Part shown: one piece after another, positions 24,322 through 36,454 of the stretch
Layout: each line of letters begins with the position of its first letter
Numbering within the stretch: the first letter of the stretch is position 1
Origin: Termitomyces sp. T153
Lineage: Eukaryota > Basidiomycota > Agaricomycetes > Agaricales > Lyophyllaceae
Assembly (NCBI GenBank): GCA_018296165.2
Contig: JACKQL020000064.1
Span: forward strand, 62,001-126,000
Reading direction: 5' to 3'
DNA: 64,000 nucleotides
The notes under the pieces: model-generated
Told to the model about the DNA's origin: nothing
The model's input: the letters and a program-made list of their open reading frames with translations, nothing else
Database searches by the model: none
Made by a program: the position numbers and the translations under genes

Positions 24322-26076
24322 AGCTGTGGATCGTAACGTCATGTCCACAAAACTCGCTCGTTGCCTACGACGACGCCCTCGAAGGCTCCAGTTATTCAAT
24401 CCGGGACCCCTTCTCAACGGCGCATCCAGAGATGTATGCCCACAGCAAGACCAGGGAGACTCCCAAGAATTTATCCGTACCAGCGTAAATCTTTCATACT
24501 CTACCAGAGTATCTAATTTAATAACAGGGATATCTGAAGAAGCTCCTACATAGAAAGAGGAGCATATCTGGGGCAGTCGACATCTTCAGCTTATATATGT
24601 ACGTACATACATACTACATAAATTTCCATCGCCACACGTAATTTCTCTCCTAAGCCCCCATCGTCCAAAAGCACCGCAGACGCCATGTGGTTACCACCCT
24701 CGTCTATACATCCTTCCATGGAATGCGTTGTGAGATCTCGTCCTATGACATACACCTGATTCGATGTAATCCCCGACCAACAACGAGGAGTTCCATCCTT
24801 TCAAGTTGATACATGCATATAGCTCTTCCGACCAGACTCATCTCCGGAATACGTGGCGCACTCTTTGTACATGATTAGTCTGCCAGTGCGAAGTGATAGC
24901 GCTCACCGATCAGCATGTGGTGCGCTTTCATGCTTTATTATCAGACATAATGACATGCCAGCGTACAGACTACTATATACGTAGTAGCGACAATGAGAAG
25001 GCCCAGGGTCAATGGTGAGGTGGACAATACATACTTTTCTACTTGGGTTTTTGCCTGACTTGGTGGGCCCGGGTCGACGAATACAAGTTCTTATGAGTCT
25101 GACGTCGACAGACTACCATCTGACAACACGTTCTCGTCCTCTATAAAAATAGAGAAATAAACTAATGAGACGAGAGGCGCTCACGGACTGTTCGATTCTC
25201 TACGTAGCATGCATTACATGGGAGTATGAATCAGGTGAGAGCCTGTATATATGTATATGTATGTATGACCTAGCATACGTCGAATCGGATGGATGATCTG
25301 GAGAACAGAATAACGAGGGGGAAAATGCATTTAAGCACACAACACCGTCCTTGAGAGGGGACTCGGTTAGGTTCATAGAACGAATACGTCAGTCGGGTGC
25401 AAGCGTCGTCTTCAGCCTGGAAAGACATTAAGCGAATCGGAATCCGTGACAATTCGTACGAAGTGAACTGACCAGTTGAGACTCGTAATTTCCAACAACT
25501 GAATCATGCTTGATCAAAGATCGAGTTGCAGACGCGAGTGTGCGCGGGCCCAATGCTCAGTGCTTACGCGTGGCCCATGAAGATGTAGGCGAGTCTGAAA
25601 GTAAAAGCAAAGGATGTGACCCCGCATCAACGCGCGAGATAACACGTCATGCACTATGCCGTACATTTACGAAGAGTGCATCCAATAATACACATATGGT
25701 TAGTAACCACGACTATAGCAAGGTTTTCAGCTGCCTAAGAACTGGTAAAAAAAAAACAAAATTGCCGATCTCAATTAGAATCAACTTATAAAAAAAACAT
25801 AGAAAATTAGGAAAGGAAAAATCAAGCGGAACACTTCCAAGGATTGGGCGTCGTAAGTACTATAGCCGAGCAAGAATCCATAACGAACCTTGCCGCCTTT
25901 TTGAGAAATCGACTCAAGTTCGATTTTTGTGCATAGTCCGTTTCGAACGAAGCCAGAGCAGAAAGTCGGACCCCGCTTATGGAGGGGAAGAGCCAGGTTT
26001 CTGGGTAAGTACTAGTACGTACTAACGGTCGGGGTCGCGACAAACGGCGATTTCGTCGGGTGAGTGAGGTCAATTA
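24322..26076. other. Intergenic region, no gene seen
   Basis: About 1.75 kb downstream of the METTL25-like gene. Only short frames, none with a domain. A run of ATGTATGTATGT-like sequence occurs near 24598-24618 and 25248-25266. Composition is close to other non-coding parts of the window. Confidence 0.5.
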
Positions 26077-27652
26077 CGCGCGTACGGTTGCCCTCCAGGG
26101 CCAGGTCAACTTTTGACCGGAAGAAGTGTTCAAAGACAGGCGGATCATCTAAGAGGTGACTGGGGGCTTTGGTACCCTGTTACTTTCGATATCGACATAG
26201 TGTGACGAGTACCGCTATGTAATATGTAGAGGTTATATTGATCAAATTTGCCTGGGCTCTGACAGTCACTCACCTTGAGTGGTATGTTTCTATTATGTAA
26301 ACTTTTGAAATTCATCCGCGTTGGAACAAATATGAGTTGATTGTCACTATAAAATGAAAGGATTTGTCTTTTTATGCAACTCCTCCTCCTCTTCCGGCAG
26401 GACATGATCTGCGCAGCACCTGAGAGAAAAAATAACATCATATTGGCGTTGCTGCGTACTCTAGCACATGGTCAAGACGAAGTTAACAAGAACTTGAAGA
26501 AGTGACCTTGAATGGTTCGCATTCTTGAAGGCACCTATATCCTGCTGTTTGTGTGGTTGTCGATTCTGACCTCAAGCCAAGTAGCAATGCGATCCGTGTG
26601 AATTCGATCCTAGGTGCTCGCCAACGATTTCCTTTGGCGATTTTTGTTGATTCATCGGACGATTGAGTGCCATGGAACAAGATGGGAACAATGTTTGCAT
26701 GCGCAGTAACTTTTAGTTTTGGTCTCTTTCTCAGTGCCTGGTACTTACATATATACCTCAAACAACATCATTCATGCGCTACGGGCACAGTTTATCTAGA
26801 AAGGCACAGCTGAAGTATCGGCCAGAATTTGATGGCAAACCACCGGAAACCGATCTTAGAACTTGTCTTCAAAGGCTTGAAGCTTGAAGTATGGCTCACA
26901 ACCAATATTGCTTCCTTGAAACAATTTCCTCCCTCACGGATCCTCCCTTTGGAAAATCGGAATTTTGTAGACCACAGCGGTGAATTTCTCATGATCGTTT
27001 GTTACCCGCCCGAGTCCCGGCTGAGTGGGAACTCTCAGACATACCAACCAATATCAAGTGTTTTCGAGGGAGTTAAAAGTGAAAGCTAGTTTCTCTGAAA
27101 GATGATTCGAGCGACACGCCAAGTTCGAAGCCATTGCTCGTAGCGAATCCCAACATGTTGCAGTGAGATGAATAGGCAGAAAAACATGAAGCAAGTTTTT
27201 TTCTCTGGACTCAATCAACGAATGTGAAATGACAGAAGGTCGGTCAAGAATCTCGGTGAATGTTAGAATACATCTGAGAATCGACCGTCGGGAAACCAAG
27301 AGATTGGACGCTGCAGCTGAACAAAATTCGTGGACAGGAGATAATCAGAATGTCCTCAAGGGTCAGCATCTGTCAACGTAGCCACAAAGAGTGTTTGAGA
27401 GATTTATCACGAATCCAGAGGATCCATGACCCTCCCATGGCCAGAATACCCACAATCACAATTATCTGTTATATTTTTCTCATTGATAGAATACTCATGT
27501 TCCCAGCTTGGAAATGCACGATTAAATGATATATATTAACTGCTATCTGTGACTTGTTACTGAACCTAGGGACCCCATCAACTCGTCGCGATGAGCTTTG
27601 ACAGCTCCTCAACCAAAAGTTGACCTGACCCTGGAGGGCAACCGTACGCGCG
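26077..27652. mobile_element. 1.58-kb segment bounded by inverted repeats (non-autonomous DNA element remnant)
   Basis: The left end (26077-26116) reads CGCGCGTACGGTTGCCCTCC and continues AGGGCCAGGTCAACTTTTG. The right end (27613-27652) is its reverse complement with about one or two mismatches over some 36-38 bp; weaker similarity may extend inward. The interior has no transposase that I can recognise. Inverted ends with an empty interior suggest a non-autonomous or gutted DNA transposon. No clean target-site duplication is visible: the flanks are CAATTA on the left and AGAATTTA on the right. Confidence 0.55.
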
Positions 27653-28177
27653 AGAATTTATTCTGAATGGAATGGTTGCTTACTTACTGGCAATAACTTT
27701 TATTAATCGAGATGGCGAGTTTTCATTAGAAGAGGGCCCGCACCTGGACCTCGAAGCTAAGTGCCCTGATTACGCTCCCGAGTACTTACTTACGTTGAAG
27801 CCCGTGGTTCTTTTGAATATCGGGAGGGGAGAGGTCGTAGGACAAAAGTTAATTAATGAGATGGTTTGAGTTGAACCGAAAAGTATAAACTCTTGGTTCT
27901 TATTCGCCACCGATGCTGGAGTAAGGGCCTGCTATTATTGACCTTGTACCCGATTACGGTTACTGAAGCAGATGGATCTGAACCTGGATAGGTAAGTAGA
28001 AATTTAAAAATATTTCGAAGGGCTTATAAAGTTGTCCTCAACGTCATAGATTCAATAATCACAACCTCCATTTGGTACTAGAATGTACATGTCTGACCGA
28101 ACCCATACAAAAATACGCAAGACTGAGAAGAAAGAATAGAAAAGAGACGGCGTCGGCGGAGAACCAGGAGGCTGACA

Positions 28178-28863
28178 CTAGAAAGACGCAGAGTATCCAC
28201 CGTTGTTGTGCTGACGGTGGTGGTGGTTGACGGGCTTGCGATGATGCTTATGGCCATGGCGATAACGATTTGCATGACGATAGACCGGGCGAGATTTATA
28301 GCCGCTTCGATGAGAGCCAGAGCTATGAGAGTGTCTAGAAAAGTCGCGTTTGCTGAGGCGAACATACGAGTTTGGTCCAAATGTCGATCTTCTCGTAGGA
28401 GTCCTTCGCGGGGTAGGTTGTTCAGTTTGGTTTTCCGCCGGTTCCGTGTTTTCGTTGGCTGATCCCGTGTTCTCGCTGGCGGCTGAGTCCTTCTTGGCGG
28501 TTGAGTTCTTGTCGTTGGCTTTGGTGGCCGTGTCCTTGGTAGTAGCTGATTTTCCCTCATCGTTTCTCGAATTCGCTTTGTTTTCTGTGGTAGTCGAGTC
28601 TTTCCCCTTTGCTTCGGGCGTTGACTCGCTAGTCTTCCCCTTGTTATCACCCTTTTGATTGAAAGTGGTTAGAAAACCCGTGAGTGCGTCCGGAAACTGT
28701 CTCCTTATGACTAGAGACGCCTAATTGCCAAAAGTCAAGATTGTACCAATCAACAAGAAACTTGAGAAAAGCGAACCTTGGAGTCATTGGGCAAAGCACT
28801 TGCGGTTGAAGCAAGGAGACAAAGACCAAGCAAGGCGGCAAGGCGAGCTTGGATGTAGACCAT
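28178..28863 (-). CDS. Secreted, low-complexity protein with His/Arg-rich C-terminus
   Basis: Two exons, 28863-28777 and 28720-28178, with a 56-nt intron, give 209 aa. Residues 1-23 are a clear signal peptide (MVYIQARLAALLGLCLLASTASA, in two pieces of hydrophobic core). Next comes IRRQFPDALTGFLTTF, with a dibasic site, then about 80 residues rich in Lys, Asp, Glu, Ser, Thr, Asn and Ala (disordered, highly hydrophilic). A second dibasic site LSKR|DFSRHSH follows. The last about 50 residues are strongly His/Arg/Tyr/Gly-rich, with runs such as HGHKHHRKPVNHHHRQH. The coding frame lacks an early ATG in exon 2, so a longer frame in another phase is misleading. Two Kex2-like sites suggest processing. 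A metal-binding or cationic secreted peptide is possible; the function is unknown. It shares its upstream region with the divergent DUF202 gene. Confidence 0.72.
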
Positions 28864-29111
28864 GATGGGCGATGGAGGGAGATTTCGAGGCAGAGATGGT
28901 GGTGGTTGTTGGAAGAGCTACGTCTGAGGATTCTTGGGCGTGGTGTCTAGGTTCTTATATCTCTGCAACTTGGCGGCTGACGAGCATATTGACGTCTATA
29001 GTTTCACGTGCTCGGGGCTGTTCGGAATGACAGCGACCACATGACTTAGTCACATTCATAGAATTGCCGGAATCCAAAGTTCGAAAGAGTCTAAATCTAT
29101 TTTTAAATGGC

Positions 29112-29139
29112 CTATAGCTATCTGTACATATAGCTATAG
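29112..29139. promoter_or_regulatory. Perfect 10-bp inverted repeat in a divergent promoter
   Basis: The arms CTATAGCTAT (29112-29121) and ATAGCTATAG (29130-29139) are perfect reverse complements around an 8-nt spacer. The site lies between the divergently transcribed secreted-protein gene (start 28863) and the DUF202 gene (start 29268). It could bind a dimeric regulator. This is inference only. Confidence 0.35.
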
Positions 29140-29267
29140 TGTAACTTTCTGAAATTCTGTAGGCTCTCACGGCTACGCCTCCCGACTCTTTACGAAGTTC
29201 ACGACCTACATACGCAATCTCCTTTTTTTTTTTACTCATTACAGACGACAACGACGAGCACGATCAT

Positions 29268-30033
29268 ATGCAGCCTTCCGAGTCCACTCCTCTCGTATCG
29301 CACTCCAGGAGACTCAAGTCATACACCAACAACCTCCCCTGTTCCCCAAAGCGCCGACAACGTTTAGCTACTCTTCTTAGACGACTCGACACGCTTGACG
29401 TAACTGGGACTATTGAAGAGCCCTCCGATGATTCAACACTCGGGTCTGTTGTAGGTCAGAACGCTAGTCCAACCTGGCAGCCCTCATGCAAACCTTCTCA
29501 ACCGGACTCACTTCGCTCTCCGCTGCCTCAATCTAACGAAAATTATCTATCAAGTATCTCTCTAATACTGGAAAATCATGGAAGTGTGGCGAGGGACCAC
29601 CTTGCCTCTGAGAGGACTTTCCTTGCTTACGTGCGGACGAGCTTATCCATAGCTTCTTCAGGGGTAGGTCAGTATGGTCCGGTATCCACATGATAAAGTT
29701 ACTGATATTCTTTGTATTAGCTCTTGTCCAGCTGTTCACGTTGGCTTCTTCTAACCTCCAACACTATCGGCTTCTTCCCTACATTCGTCCTCTAGGCGCA
29801 TTCACCATCATCCTGGGTCTGATTGTTCTCTTGATTGGTCTGCAACGAACACGATATTTTGAGAGCTGCGAACTGACGGCTTGTACGAAACAGGTGTCGT
29901 TCGATACTTCTCCGTTCAAGCGGCCTTAACGAAAGGCTACTTCCCAGTCGCCCGTGTGGCGACGGGTTTCATCACATTGGTTCTTTCTTCTCTCGTCATC
30001 GTTACATTTGCTATCTTGGTGGCTAGGAGATAG
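29268..30033 (+). CDS. DUF202-domain membrane protein
   Basis: Three exons, 29268-29667, 29721-29837 and 29894-30033, encode 218 aa. The first about 100 residues are hydrophilic and Ser/Pro-rich. The DUF202 signature RDHLASERTFLAYVRTSLS follows, with its invariant acidic/Arg pair. Three predicted membrane helices come next: SIASSGVALVQLFTL; the region IRPLGAFTIILGLIVLLIG; and TGFITLVLSSLVIVTFAILV. VRYFSVQAALTKGYFP sits between helices 2 and 3. DUF202 occurs in bacterial YidH and in the Vtc1 part of the vacuolar polyphosphate transporter complex. Stand-alone fungal members are common and not well characterised. Intron 2 begins GTCTGC and has a good branch-site CTGAC. Confidence 0.85.
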
Positions 30034-30625
30034 GATCACCCTCTGAGACTCTTCATACATGATTTTGATGTGGGAAAAACAATTCTTTTTCATTTTTGCT
30101 TTTTCTGATGGACTGTTTACTGTTTCGTTCGGGCATGCAGAAAATTACACTGTGATCATATGGACTATGATTGATCATCTACAGAGGTGCAACAAGGACT
30201 TACATGGAGCAGTAGCTCGGCGGACTCCCCATTTACATTTCTGCGTTTTCTAATACCCAATAGCATTTCTGTATCATCACCATTATCTCTCAAATCTACT
30301 TGACCAGATCTTCTTGTTGGTCTAGCTTTCCTAGCGAAGTTTCTATGACATACGACCTGAAGTCTTTCCTTCTGATTTCGCCGACGCGTCCATACACGGA
30401 TAGGTCACGAGGATGTGATGGTAATTTCGTTTATGTCAAATGTTTATGCTGCAGTCTCAGCTATGAGATCCGAAGTTCTCGTAGATCCGACTCTTACAGC
30501 TGGCGGCGCTTGCGACACGACCTTGTGGAGATGGGCTTTTGTTCAGATCACGTGCTCGACAACCGTGTGCCATCTCCAATAATTGAAACTCTCAGGTTGA
30601 CAGATGACTTGGCTTCTTGCTAACA
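30034..30625. other. Intergenic region
   Basis: About 0.6 kb between two genes of the same strand. An open frame at 30300-30623 has no recognisable features. It most likely holds the DUF202 3' untranslated region and the promoter of the SET gene. Confidence 0.5.
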
Positions 30626-32139
30626 ATGTCAGCCACACCGCGACGCAGGGGAAAGGCGAAATACGAAAAGAATGACCTTCTTGACCCTCCAGCGAAGGTC
30701 GTAACGGCGGTCAGGAGACGCGGGAATGTTCTAAGGTTAGTTCATGCTTTTATGGGGGTTCAATCAAATACTAAGTTCACAGCAGACTCAGAAGGACGTG
30801 GATTTTGATTGCCTCTGTGTTGACATTGTTCGCTGTCTTGTTTTACTACAATTCTGTCTCTCGAGGAAGTCCTAACACCTGGTCTAAGAATGAGCCAACA
30901 CAACTGACATACGACCGGGGATCCGAAGACGTTCGAGATGACACAGACGCTTTCATAGTTGCTGATATCCCAGGGAAGGGCAAAGGCATGATTGCTATAC
31001 GTGATATTGAGGTAAAACAATACCTCCGTATCAGGACGAAGCTGATATAAAGTCCTATTCTAGCAAGGAGAGCGAATACTGACGGAAGAACCAGCGTTTT
31101 TGGTTCCCAGTCAAGGTTTTCTTCTCATCTTTGCCGGTTTTATACCATGACGGCTGACACAAAAATAGTCTCTGAGTCTCCTAGTGCCGTCATCGCAAAA
31201 TTATTGCGAGAGGCGAGCCCCAAGGATCGTGAAGCTGTTCTCAACCTTTCCTATGTCCACTTTCCGGAGAATCTGGACCCAGAAACACACCCAGATGAAG
31301 TTGCTTTAGCCATTTTCCAGACCAACGCTATTGCGGCGGGCAAAAGAGTTGGTATCTTCCCGCGATCGGCGCGAATGAACCACGGTTGTTCAAGTGCTTT
31401 CAATGCTGTCTATACGTGGCGCGATAAGGAAGAAGTTCTTGTTGTTCACGCTTTGAAGAAGATCAACAAGGGGGAGGTGTGGCTCTTTTCAACCTTGCCG
31501 GAGACCCCCTCTAATGGTAAAAATAGGAAATTCTAACGACATATACAAACTCAAAGAAACCTAGAGCCGAAAGAAGGTAGGCATGCTATCGACTATTAGT
31601 ATTTGATACAAATTGACTGGGCTACACGTCGTTGGTAACAGAGCATTCTTGGAGAAAAAATATGGCTTCACTTGCATGTGCCAAGTGTGCTCATTGCCTG
31701 ATAGTGAATCCCATGTCTCGGATAGAAGATTGATGGACATTTCGAGTAGTTACGATCGATTGGCAACCTGGGACCAGCGGATGATTAGTGGTGTCGAGGC
31801 GATAGACACCATCAGGCTGATCTGGTCCATTGAAGATGAGGAAGGCTACTGGAGCGAAAGAGGGCAGCTGGCTGCGGATGCTGCCTGGGTTGCAGCAGCC
31901 CATTCCGAGTGAGTGGAGGAATATCACTTGGCATCAAATATTACTAGGACTCATGACATGTCATCAGTGCCGTCGCCACATCTGAGTGGGCCGAGCTAGC
32001 AATAGAATGGTATGCCTATGAGCTGGGCTATGACAGCGACCAAGTGCGGGACATGGATAGGATTGCGATAGATCCGCGAAGTCATCCGGAGTGGGGAACT
32101 CGGGAGGTACAGAGGATTGGTGCACCCGGTCGGCGTTGA
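30626..32139 (+). CDS. Membrane-anchored SET-domain protein
   Basis: Seven exons: 30626-30735, 30792-31011, 31064-31115, 31169-31476, 31527-31576, 31642-31908 and 31968-32139. They are in phase and encode 392 aa. The N-terminus is basic (MSATPRRRGKAKYEK) and is followed at about 38-55 by a hydrophobic helix (WILIASVLTLFAVLFYY), so the protein is probably membrane-anchored. The SET domain begins at IPGKGKGMIAIRDIEQGERIL. It contains the cofactor motif SARMNHGCSSAFNAVY (NHxC) and EILTTYTNSKKPRAERR. A cysteine cluster follows, YGFTCMCQVCSL, as in SMYD-like proteins. No MYND zinc finger is seen. Members of this fungal group are presumed protein lysine methyltransferases, with substrates largely unknown. 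Confidence 0.83.
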
Positions 32140-32486
32140 GTCCGGCCCGGGTAGCTAATGAACGTGCGGGCTAGACAAAACCTGAACGTTGGCAGAATGA
32201 ATGGCATCATAAGCATAGGAATGTTGTTGGAAAAATCAATAGCAGTACGATAAGCACGGCCTGGGGATGGGAGTGAAAATCCGCGAGAGTCGCGCGGATC
32301 GGCCCTCGGCAAGTGATCCGAGTTGAAACAACCAACCTCAGTCTTTCGCAACGTACATAACGTTGTTTTTATACTCTCCCTCTCTCCAAGGTTATATCCT
32401 GCTGGTACTCCTGGCTTCGCATATACAAGCCAGTTGAGCCCTCTTTATTTTGGTATTTTCTGCTTGTTCTCCTTCTATTCTCTATC

Positions 32487-34906
32487 ATGACCGACCCAAA
32501 TCGTACCACATTTTCCTCAGGTTTTCCCTTCGCCCTCTTTACTACGGCCATGACTTCGACCTCGACCTCAGACATCCTAATTCTCGTCCTTGGCGTCGGC
32601 CTCGCCGCTGCATACCTCTTCCGGGACCAGCTGTTCGCTGCCTCCAAACCCAAGGCTGCCCCAGTCGTTGCTTCCAAGGGTCAGAATGGCTTTGGAAACC
32701 CTCGAGACTTCATCGCTAAGATGAAGGAGGGAGTAAGTTGTCTTTTCGCCATCACCGCCCAGAGCAGCCAACTTACCTCGCACTCTTTTCCAGAAAAAGC
32801 GTCTGGTTATTTTTTATGGCTCGCAGACAGGAACAGCTGAGGAATATGCTATACGTCTTGCGAAAGAAGCCAAGACTAAATTTGGTCTCGCTTCTCTCGT
32901 CTGCGACCCGGAAGAGTACGACTTTGAAAACCTTGATCAGCTTCCAGAAGATTGCGCGGCCTTCTTCGTCATGGCTACATACGGCGAAGGTGAACCGACC
33001 GATAACGCCGTCCAGCTCATGCAAAATCTTCAAGACGAATCTTTCGAATTCAGTAATAGCGAGCACAAATTACCGGGCCTCAAGTACGTCGTCTTCGGTC
33101 TTGGTAACAAGACATATGAGCACTACAACTCCATCGGACGCGCTGTTGATACAGAACTGACCAAAATGGGCGCCACTCGTATCGGCGAGCGCGGCGAGGG
33201 TGACGATGACAAGAGCATGGAAGAAGATTACCTGGAATGGAAAGATGGCATGTGGGAAGCGTTTGCTGCTGCTCTGGGGGTTGAAGAAGGTCAGGGCGGT
33301 GACTCTCCTGATTTCGTTGTGTCCGAACTGGACCTTCTTCCCGCTGAGAAGGTTTACCTGGGTACGTGTCTACAAGCGTAGTTTTCGGGACGATTCTGAC
33401 AAGTTTTTATAGGCGAGCTTTCCGCTCGTGCGCTTACTAGGACTAAAGGTATTCATGACGCCAAGAACCCTTTCCCTTCCCCCATCACGGAGGCGAGAGA
33501 GCTCTTTCAGAACCCCGCGGCTCGCAACTGCGCTCACATCGAACTCAACACGGAGGGATCGGGTATCACATATCAACATGGCGACCACGTCGGTGTTTGG
33601 CCGTCAAATCCTGACGTCGAGGTCGACCGCCTTCTTTGTGCTCTTGGTCTCATGGACAAGAAGGACAAAGTCATTGGAATTGAATCATTGGATCCCGCCC
33701 TTGCTAAGGTTCCTTTCCCTGTTCCTACTACCTACGCTACTGTCATCCGCCATTACATCGACATCAGCGCTGTTGCAGGTCGTCAGATTCTCGGAACACT
33801 TTCCAAGTTCGCCCCTAACCCAAATGCAGAGGAGATCCTGAAGAACTTGAATACCAACAAGGAAGAATACCATAATGTCGTTGCTCTAGGGTGTCTCAAG
33901 CTTGGCGAGGTTCTTCAAATTGCTGCGGGCAACGACACTAAGACCCATCCAACTACGGAAAATACCACGGCCTGGTCCATTCCCTTTGATATCATTGTTT
34001 CTTCTATTCCCCGCCTGCAACCCAGATACTATTCTATCTCGTCTAGTCCTAAACTTTACCCAAACTCTATTCATGTCACCTGCGTTGTTCTCAAATACCA
34101 ATCCGAAGCCAGCCAACATGTTCCCCAAAAATGGTGTTATGGTGTTGGTTCGAACTTTTTGCTTAATCTTCGTTACGCTGCAGTTGGCGAGACTGCCCTG
34201 ATTGCCATTTCACCTGACCCCGCTGTTGCATCGATTCCCTCGTACCAGATTGAAGGACCCCGTGGTATGTACAAGGAGGATACGGTGTACAAGGCGCCTA
34301 TTCACGTCAGACGTTCAACTTTCCGTCTTCCGACCAACCCCAAGAGTCCTGTCATCATGATTGGTCCTGGAACCGTAAGCATTTATATGCCGTAATCACA
34401 TTGTATCTTGACTATTTCTGTTACTTCAGGGTGTCGCTCCCTTCCGTGGTTTCGTCCAGGAACGTGTCGCTCTCGCGCGCCGCTCAATCGAAAAGAACGG
34501 ACCGGACGCACTCGCTGACTGGGGTCGCATATCGCTTTTCTACGGATGCCGCAGGTCGAACGAGGACTTCCTTTATGCTGATGAGTGGCCGAAATATGCT
34601 GAGGACCTTAAGGGCAAATTTGTTATGCACTGTGCATTCTCGCGCCAGAACTACAAGCCGGACGGGAGCAAGATCTACGTGCAGGATCTGTTGTGGGATG
34701 ACAGGGAGCACGTCGCTGAAGCTATCCTCCAGGGCAAAGGTTACGTGTACATTTGCGGTGAGGCGAAGAACATGAGCAAACAGGTTGAAGATGTACTCGC
34801 ACGGATTCTTGGCGAGGCAAAGGGCGGTTCTGCTGCAGTGGAAGGTGTTGCTGAAGTTAAATTACTCAAGGAGCGGTCACGACTTATGCTGGATGTCTGG
34901 AGTTAG
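32487..34906 (+). CDS. NADPH-cytochrome P450 reductase
   Basis: Four exons: 32487-32732, 32794-33361, 33413-34374 and 34430-34906. The flavoprotein passes electrons from NADPH through FAD and FMN to microsomal P450s. An N-terminal anchor (ILILVLGVGLAAAYLF) is followed by the FMN domain with GSQTGTAEEYA, TYGEGEPTDNA and GLGNKTYEHYN. Next come the FAD-binding RYYSISSSP and the NADP domain GVAPFRGFVQERVAL, FYGCRRSNEDFLY and YICGEAKNMSKQVED. The usual C-terminal aromatic residue is present (DVWS). The first ATG at 32487 gives 750 aa; an internal ATG at 32550 gives 729 aa and starts nearer to the usual N-terminus of basidiomycete reductases. All catalytic motifs are intact. It is a housekeeping partner of sterol and xenobiotic P450s. 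Confidence 0.97.
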
Positions 34907-35169
34907 ACTCGGAACTCCCATGTTATTGTTTTTCTGTTCTCTCGGTGTCGATTCATGTACCGCTAGTACTTCCGTATTCATTTCCGTAATTTTTACTCCT
35001 TAATGTAGTACACATGGAATGACTGGCAGACACGTAGATTTCGCATAGAATCAGACTCACCCTTCGTCCTTGGTTTTGAAGCTTGGCTCGGAGCAAAATT
35101 TGCTAATCGAACAGTACGGCCCGAATCACCACGGCCATCTATTTACGACGGCTCCACCTTGCTCTGGGC

Positions 35170-36386
35170 ATGTTGAGGGTCTCATTGACGAGACCTCTCG
35201 TCACTCGCCACTTCTCTACGACGCTCTCGAGACGAAGCATACCCCCAAAGTCATCTGCAGAGTCTCCGGAGTCAAACGAGTTGAATACTCCGGAAATTGC
35301 TTCGCCATCGAATCTTCCGTCGCCCGAGCGTCAACAAAAAATATTAGACGAAATATTAGACAAAAAATCTTCTCCATTTCAGGAAGACTTAGATGCATTT
35401 ACACAACGCGTTCGGGAATGGAGGGACCAAGCGCTAGTGTCGTTCCGTAACCGAGCGGATGAATTCACTGCAAAGTCCAAAGTGACATTCTCTCAGCTCG
35501 GCTCTGAGCTCAACAGGGTTACGGGCTACGAGGTCATCGATGCTTTGAAACGTGAGGTTGTAGAACAAGGTACGTATCGTTCTACTATTCGTCTATCACT
35601 CTTCGTTCACCAACTAAACTAGAGGCACGGATACACACCACGCGGCAGGCCGCGCGTCAAGCAAAACAAGCTTATGACGAAGCTGTGGCTCAGCGTTCAA
35701 ACTCCCAACGCGAAGTCAACGACCTATTACAGCGCAAATCCCTCTGGACAGATACCGACGTGGGCCGGTTCACGACGCTAGTACGGCAGGACCACCTATA
35801 CGAACAGGAGGAGACGCGGACAAAGGCAGCTGTACACGAAATGGAGAATGCTGTGGAACGCGAGTTTAGCGAGCTTATGCGTACCATTCTCGCTCGATAC
35901 CATGAAGAGCAGGTTTGGTCCGACAAAATTCGTAGCGCGTCGACGTACGGACAGCTTGCTGCACTTGGTCTCAACATGTTCGTGTTCGTCATGGCTATTA
36001 TAATTGTGGAGCCGTGGAAGCGGCGGAGGCTTGCACAGACGTTCGAGAAAAAGGTCGAGCAACTCAGTCAGGAAAATGAAGCGAGGGTTGAAGCAAGCAT
36101 GGCTGAAATTGGGGCTCATCTTGCAGACCAGGAACGACTTATACTCCATCTCAGAGATGTGACACACGGTCTCCTGACTCCCCCTTCTGTTGAAACTCCC
36201 CCTCCCGCTGAAGAATTTCAAGTCAAACAGGACGTCGTGGTACCCAATAATGATCGGGTTGAAGAGGTTCATTCCGGACAGGTGGTCACTACTATACAGT
36301 TGACACGAGGCATTCTTGAATTGGCGGCGGTAGCCACTGGTGCATTTGTATTCGGCGTAGCTAGTTCCTTGCTCTTTAGTCGGTGA
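35170..36386 (+). CDS. She9/Mdm33-family mitochondrial inner-membrane protein
   Basis: Two exons, 35170-35569 and 35623-36386, encode 387 aa. The N-terminus is a typical matrix-targeting sequence (MLRVSLTRPLVTRHFSTTLSRR), with many Arg and Ser and no acids. Long coiled-coil stretches follow, including the family signature WTDTDVGRFTTLVRQDHLYEQEE. Two hydrophobic segments are seen: LAALGLNMFVFVMAIIIVEPW in the middle and LAAVATGAFVFGVASSLLF at the C-terminus. She9/Mdm33 is an inner-membrane protein that shapes mitochondria and is linked to inner-membrane fission in yeast. Length and order match the family. The 3' end converges on the methyltransferase-like gene; the two stop codons are only 68 bp apart. 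Confidence 0.93.
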
Positions 36387-36454
36387 TAAAAAGGCAAAAT
36401 CATAAAAAAAGTCTGACATATCTAAGGGTCAGAGTGAGAATGTCATATACTTGA

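Noticed and set aside
28078..28650. 190-codon Arg/Thr-rich minus frame
   Set aside because: Wrong phase; the neighbouring phase joins to a signal-peptide exon with a proper intron.
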